Source: Nonlabens ulvanivorans (GTDB taxonomy: Bacteria; Bacteroidota; Bacteroidia; Flavobacteriales; Flavobacteriaceae). Taken from it: a stretch of DNA of 64,000 bases. Each line of letters begins with the position of its first letter. Within the stretch, counting starts at the first letter, position 1. This document shows positions 60,974 to 64,000 of this stretch, piece by piece. The position numbers and the translations under genes were made by a program. Location of the stretch: positions 32,583 through 96,582 of the forward strand of contig NZ_BBMK01000009.1 in assembly GCF_000755285.1 (NCBI RefSeq). The letters run 5' to 3'. The notes beneath the pieces were generated by a model. That model was not told the DNA's origin and made no database searches. It saw only the letters and a list, made by a program, of their open reading frames with translations.

Positions 60974-61383
60974 TATTCTCCTTTATAGACTACAAAATTA
61001 CGTTCTGTTTCATAGAGCTTTATTTCTATGTCGTACTTTGAGTCGAGTTTTGCTTTTATTTTATTATAAATCACATAAGCGATATTTTCTGCCGTGGGAT
61101 TTAATGTTTTAAAGTCTGGCACTTCAATATTTAAATTTTTATGATCAAAGGCATCTTCTACTTCGGATTTGATAACATCTTTTAAGATTTTTAAATCTAT
61201 AAGATATCCTGTATCTGGATCAACCTCTCCAGTAACGCCAACTTCAAGATCATAATTATGACCATGAAAATTAGGATTGTTACATTTACCAAAGATAGCA
61301 GCATTTTTTTGATCACTCCAGTCTTCTCTATGTAGTCTGTGCGCCGCATTAAAGTGCGCTTTACGATATGCCGTTATTCTCAT
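60973..61383 (-). CDS. queD: 6-carboxytetrahydropterin synthase
   Basis: Makes 6-carboxytetrahydropterin from the FolE product, step two of queuosine synthesis. 136 residues. Zinc His residues are in FNAAHRLHREDW and CNNPNFHGHNYDLEV, with the catalytic Cys in FGKCNN. The C-terminal IEIKLYETERNFVVYKGE is typical. Its stop overlaps the manA ATG by one base and its ATG overlaps the idi stop by four, so idi-queD-manA are translationally coupled. folE and queE lie elsewhere in this window. Confidence 0.95.
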   Translation of the reverse strand: MRITAYRKAHFNAAHRLHREDWSDQKNAAIFGKCNNPNFHGHNYDLEVGVTGEVDPDTGYLIDLKILKDVIKSEVEDAFDHKNLNIEVPDFKTLNPTAENIAYVIYNKIKAKLDSKYDIEIKLYETERNFVVYKGE

Positions 61384-61898
61384 GATATGTGATTATAATA
61401 TTTATCAAAAATGATCTTAAACCATGCTGTATAAAGATCTGGTTGTGCTATCATATCCTCTTTAATGTCGTTTGCAGTCATCCATTTGTAACTTGCAACT
61501 TCATCTGGATTAATATCAGGATTTTCATTTGAGTAGCCTACCATTACATGATCCAATTCATGTTCTGTAAGTCCATTATCAAATGGAGCGATATAGATAA
61601 AATGGAATAATTCTTTAAGATCTGCGGTCATACCCATTTCTTCAACGAGTCTTCTCTTGCCAGCCTCAATATTACTTTCTCCATCACGTTGGTGACTGCA
61701 ACATGTATTAGTCCATAAGCCAGGTGAATGATATTTACTTAGTGCTCTTTGTTGAAGTAAAATCTCATCCTTGTCATTAATAATGAAAACTGAAAACGCT
61801 CTATGTAAAAGTGCTTTTTCATGGGCCTCAATTTTTTCCATAAGGCCTACTTTTTCATCCTCAGGATTTACTAATATAACGTACTCTTTATTATCCAT
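61380..61898 (-). CDS. idi: Isopentenyl-diphosphate delta-isomerase (type I)
   Basis: Interconverts isopentenyl and dimethylallyl diphosphate for isoprenoids such as menaquinone and carotenoids. 172 residues, Nudix fold. LLHRAFSVFIINDKDEILLQQRA and WTNTCCSHQRDGE hold the catalytic Cys region, and GKRRLVEEMGM is the modified Nudix box. ELDHVMVGYSNENPDINPDE carries the metal Glu pair. It is the first gene of the coupled idi-queD-manA run. Confidence 0.95.
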   Translation of the reverse strand: MDNKEYVILVNPEDEKVGLMEKIEAHEKALLHRAFSVFIINDKDEILLQQRALSKYHSPGLWTNTCCSHQRDGESNIEAGKRRLVEEMGMTADLKELFHFIYIAPFDNGLTEHELDHVMVGYSNENPDINPDEVASYKWMTANDIKEDMIAQPDLYTAWFKIIFDKYYNHIS

Positions 61899-61960
61899 TA
61901 TTTTAATTATAGTTTCAAATTTACGAAATGACGTTATATCTTTTCCTAGTCACCATGTTA

Positions 61961-61997
61961 ACAAAAAACCGTCAGAGATCGTCTGACGGTTTTTTGT
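61961..61997 (-). terminator. Hairpin terminator after the OmpA-family gene
   Basis: Perfect stem AAAAAACCGTCAGA/TCTGACGGTTTTTT around CGAT-like GATCG, 15 bases past the stop at 62012. Confidence 0.9.
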
Positions 61998-62011
61998 TGA
62001 ACAGAAATTTA

Positions 62012-63990
62012 TTATTTCAATTTCATAATTATGAATTCTGAACGTCTGTTAAGTTGATGTTGTTCTTCAGTACAATCCACACCATTAGAACATTCATTCA
62101 CTAATTGATATTCTCCATAACCTCTAGCCGTTAAGCGATTTGCCTTAATACCCTTCATAATCAGGTAAGCTCTCGTACTTTTTGCTCTACGATCACTTAA
62201 TTTAATATTATAACCATCAGTTGCGCGACTGTCTGTATGTGATCTTATGTCAATAATCGAGTTAGGATAAGCATTCATGAATGCAAGGACCTTTTGTAAT
62301 TCAATCTCTGCATCATACCTAATATTGTGCTTATCAAAATCAAAATAGATCATATTAAGATCTAGTATATCATTTAAATCATCACCTACCTTAATATCAA
62401 CAACCTTATCTTCTACTGCTTTTGCTACAGCAAGTGGTTGCTCTAATGTAGTAGAAACCTTAGGTGTTTGAACAAACTCTTCAGCAATAGAGAAATCTTC
62501 TTTTTGCGCTCTTATTGAATAATTCTGCCCACACTCTAGCACAAAGCTATAAGCTGCATCCTCACCTACTACGATAGATTTTATTTTCTTATTGTCTTTA
62601 TCAAATAGAGTTACTGTTGCAAACGGCATTAATTCACCGTTTTCTTCATTAGTAACTATTCCATTAATATCTACAACACATTTCAGATCTTTAGTTTGTT
62701 TGAAACTGTAAATATCATCTAGCCCTTTACCTGATTTCCTGTTAGAACTAAAATATCCAGTCTTTAAACTGTCCTTAATTATAAATGCAAAATCATCATA
62801 AGAACTATTGACAGGCTTACCTATGTTGATCACTTCTTTACCTGGCATTCCTTTATCATTAGTCTGCACGACATAAACATCTAAACCACCTAAACCTTGA
62901 TGACCTGTTGATGAATAATAAAAATCGCCATTATCACTTATAAAAGGAAATAAATCATTACCAATTGTATTCACTGACTTCACATTAACAGGCTCACTGA
63001 ATTCACCATTTTCATCGATGGTAACATACCAAATATCTGATGTCAATCTATTATTTCCGTCGGTCATACTACCTGGGCGATCACTAGCAAAAAATAATCT
63101 TTTCCCATCCTTGCTCAAAGCTGGATGTGCCGTTGAAAATTCATCACTATTAAAAGGTAGCTCTGTAATATTCTCCCATGGAGTTGAAGAGCTCACTCTT
63201 GTAGCTTTTAAAATTTTAAGCTTATTGATTTCATCAGAGCTTGTTTTATAGCTACGTTTTACATAATTATTTCTAGTGAAGAACATGGTATTACCATGCT
63301 TGTAAAAACAGCGTTACTCTCGTGAAATTTTGTATTAAGTGTCTTGTTTAATTTTACTTCATCGTTTAATTCTAATGTTGTCGAATCTGCAGTGGCTTTA
63401 TATAGATTTAAAAATACTCTTTCATTCCATTTGTGACGTCTTTTAACTAAAGATGCTGTATCCTGAGAGCTTGCATAAACGATAGTATTTGAATTTGGTA
63501 AATAAGATGTTCCGAAATCTTGAATCTCACTATTCATCTCAAGATTTTTTATCTCATATCTACCAGATTGTCTTTTAATCATCTCCAAATAGTTAGGCTG
63601 ATTAAGATAATTATCGAGGTATTGATCTTCTCCCTTTACATCTGCATACAGGTCCAAAATCTCATCAGCTTTTTCATAGTCCCGGATTGCTTTTAAAGTC
63701 TGGATATATTTGAAATAATAATTACGATCTATAGATTCCGCATCAAACTGAAATACTTTGGCGTACCAAATATTAGCATTTGTGTAATCATTATTGTAAT
63801 AATAAGTATCTCCTAATTTTTCAAAAACCTCTTTGTTTTCGTATCCATTTTTAACAATACTCAAATACATTTTTTGAGCATCAATATAAGCAAGGTCTTT
63901 ATAATCTTGATTAGATTCTTTCACCTTTTCCTTTTGCCCAAAAGTCACACTTGACAGTAAGACAAATAGTATAAATAGTTTTTTAGTCAT
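62012..63990 (-). CDS. PorE-like OmpA-family protein with TPR and PD40 segments (frameshifted)
   Basis: About 660 residues. Order: signal peptide (MTKKLFILFVLLSSVTFGQ), a TPR-like helical part to about 150, PD40/beta-propeller-like strands (GTSYLPNSNTIVYASSQD; HPALSKDGKRLFFASDRPG), a carboxypeptidase-regulatory-like domain, and a C-terminal OmpA peptidoglycan-binding domain (VIDIRSHTDSRATDGYNIKLSDRRA). This architecture is that of PorE/SprE-associated OmpA proteins linked to the T9SS and gliding. A lost A near 63300 (FTKHGNTMFFTRNN) separates two frames, 63259-63990 and 62012-63286. It starts ten bases from the window end. Confidence 0.85.
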
Positions 63991-64000
63991 AATCTGTATA

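Overview
The window looks like a chromosomal segment of a marine-type member of the Flavobacteriaceae (Bacteroidota). The evidence is its low G+C content, TAnnTTTG-type promoter boxes, secreted proteins with the gliding-motility/T9SS type B C-terminal domain, a fused SecDF, DUF6588, DUF2911, DUF4369 and TIGR03643/DUF2805 proteins, and an OmpA protein with TPR and PD40 segments. A Nonlabens- or Dokdonia-like genus is possible, but that is only a guess from general resemblance. I found no rRNA, tRNA, CRISPR array, prophage, transposase or plasmid signature. It reads as core genome plus a small surface-polysaccharide gene group.

Layout. 0-4.2 kb: proS (minus), then a Gly/Trp- and Ser/Arg-rich lipoprotein and a FadL/OmpP1-type outer-membrane protein. 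4.3-8.9 kb: a giant CUB-PKD-P-domain-repeat T9SS type B protein. 9-13.3 kb: folE, cysS, yidD, lgt and a DUF192 lipoprotein. 13.6-17.6 kb: two small lipoproteins and a shorter, intact paralogue of the giant T9SS protein. 17.8-26.1 kb (minus): secDF, an unknown protein, mdh, DUF6588 and gyrB. 26.2-34.5 kb: DUF2911, queE, a HerA-like DUF853 ATPase, a lipoprotein, an alpha/beta hydrolase, a small Rho-N-like protein, an AI-2E-type permease, a ClpP-like protease, a VOC protein and a YtcJ-type amidohydrolase. 34.6-40.6 kb (minus): two unknown proteins, then a beta-barrel protein paired with a 1006-residue TPR protein. 40.7-48.5 kb: ftsE, five glycosyltransferases, an FdtA-like cupin and a 2-oxoacid dehydrogenase E2. 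48.5-55.5 kb: recR, a sodium:solute symporter, a CoA-binding protein, a pair of secreted proteins, fabH, alkB and TIGR03643. 55.6-64 kb: an sdpR-sdpI-hydrolase operon, DUF819, DUF4369, manA-queD-idi and an OmpA/PorE-like protein.

Functional links. folE, queD and queE are three early steps of queuosine precursor synthesis (folE is shared with folate). SecDF, Lgt and YidD serve the envelope and lipoprotein export that the many lipoproteins and T9SS substrates need. The glycosyltransferases and the FdtA-like cupin point to a cell-surface glycan.

Three features stand out. (1) A 16-bp palindrome, CGCTTTCGCGAAAGCG, occurs at least 15 times in perfect or near-perfect form. Seven copies lie just past gene 3' ends and eight lie inside genes, where all three reading phases are used. 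(2) About 29 single-base frameshifts break otherwise normal genes, including gyrB, lgt and clpP, so they are most likely sequence errors. I describe these genes as full-length coding sequences with the break located. (3) At least eleven G tracts of exactly seven bases occur, none of length six; where a family comparison is possible, each adds one extra glycine. This looks like a systematic G-run artefact or a real expansion.
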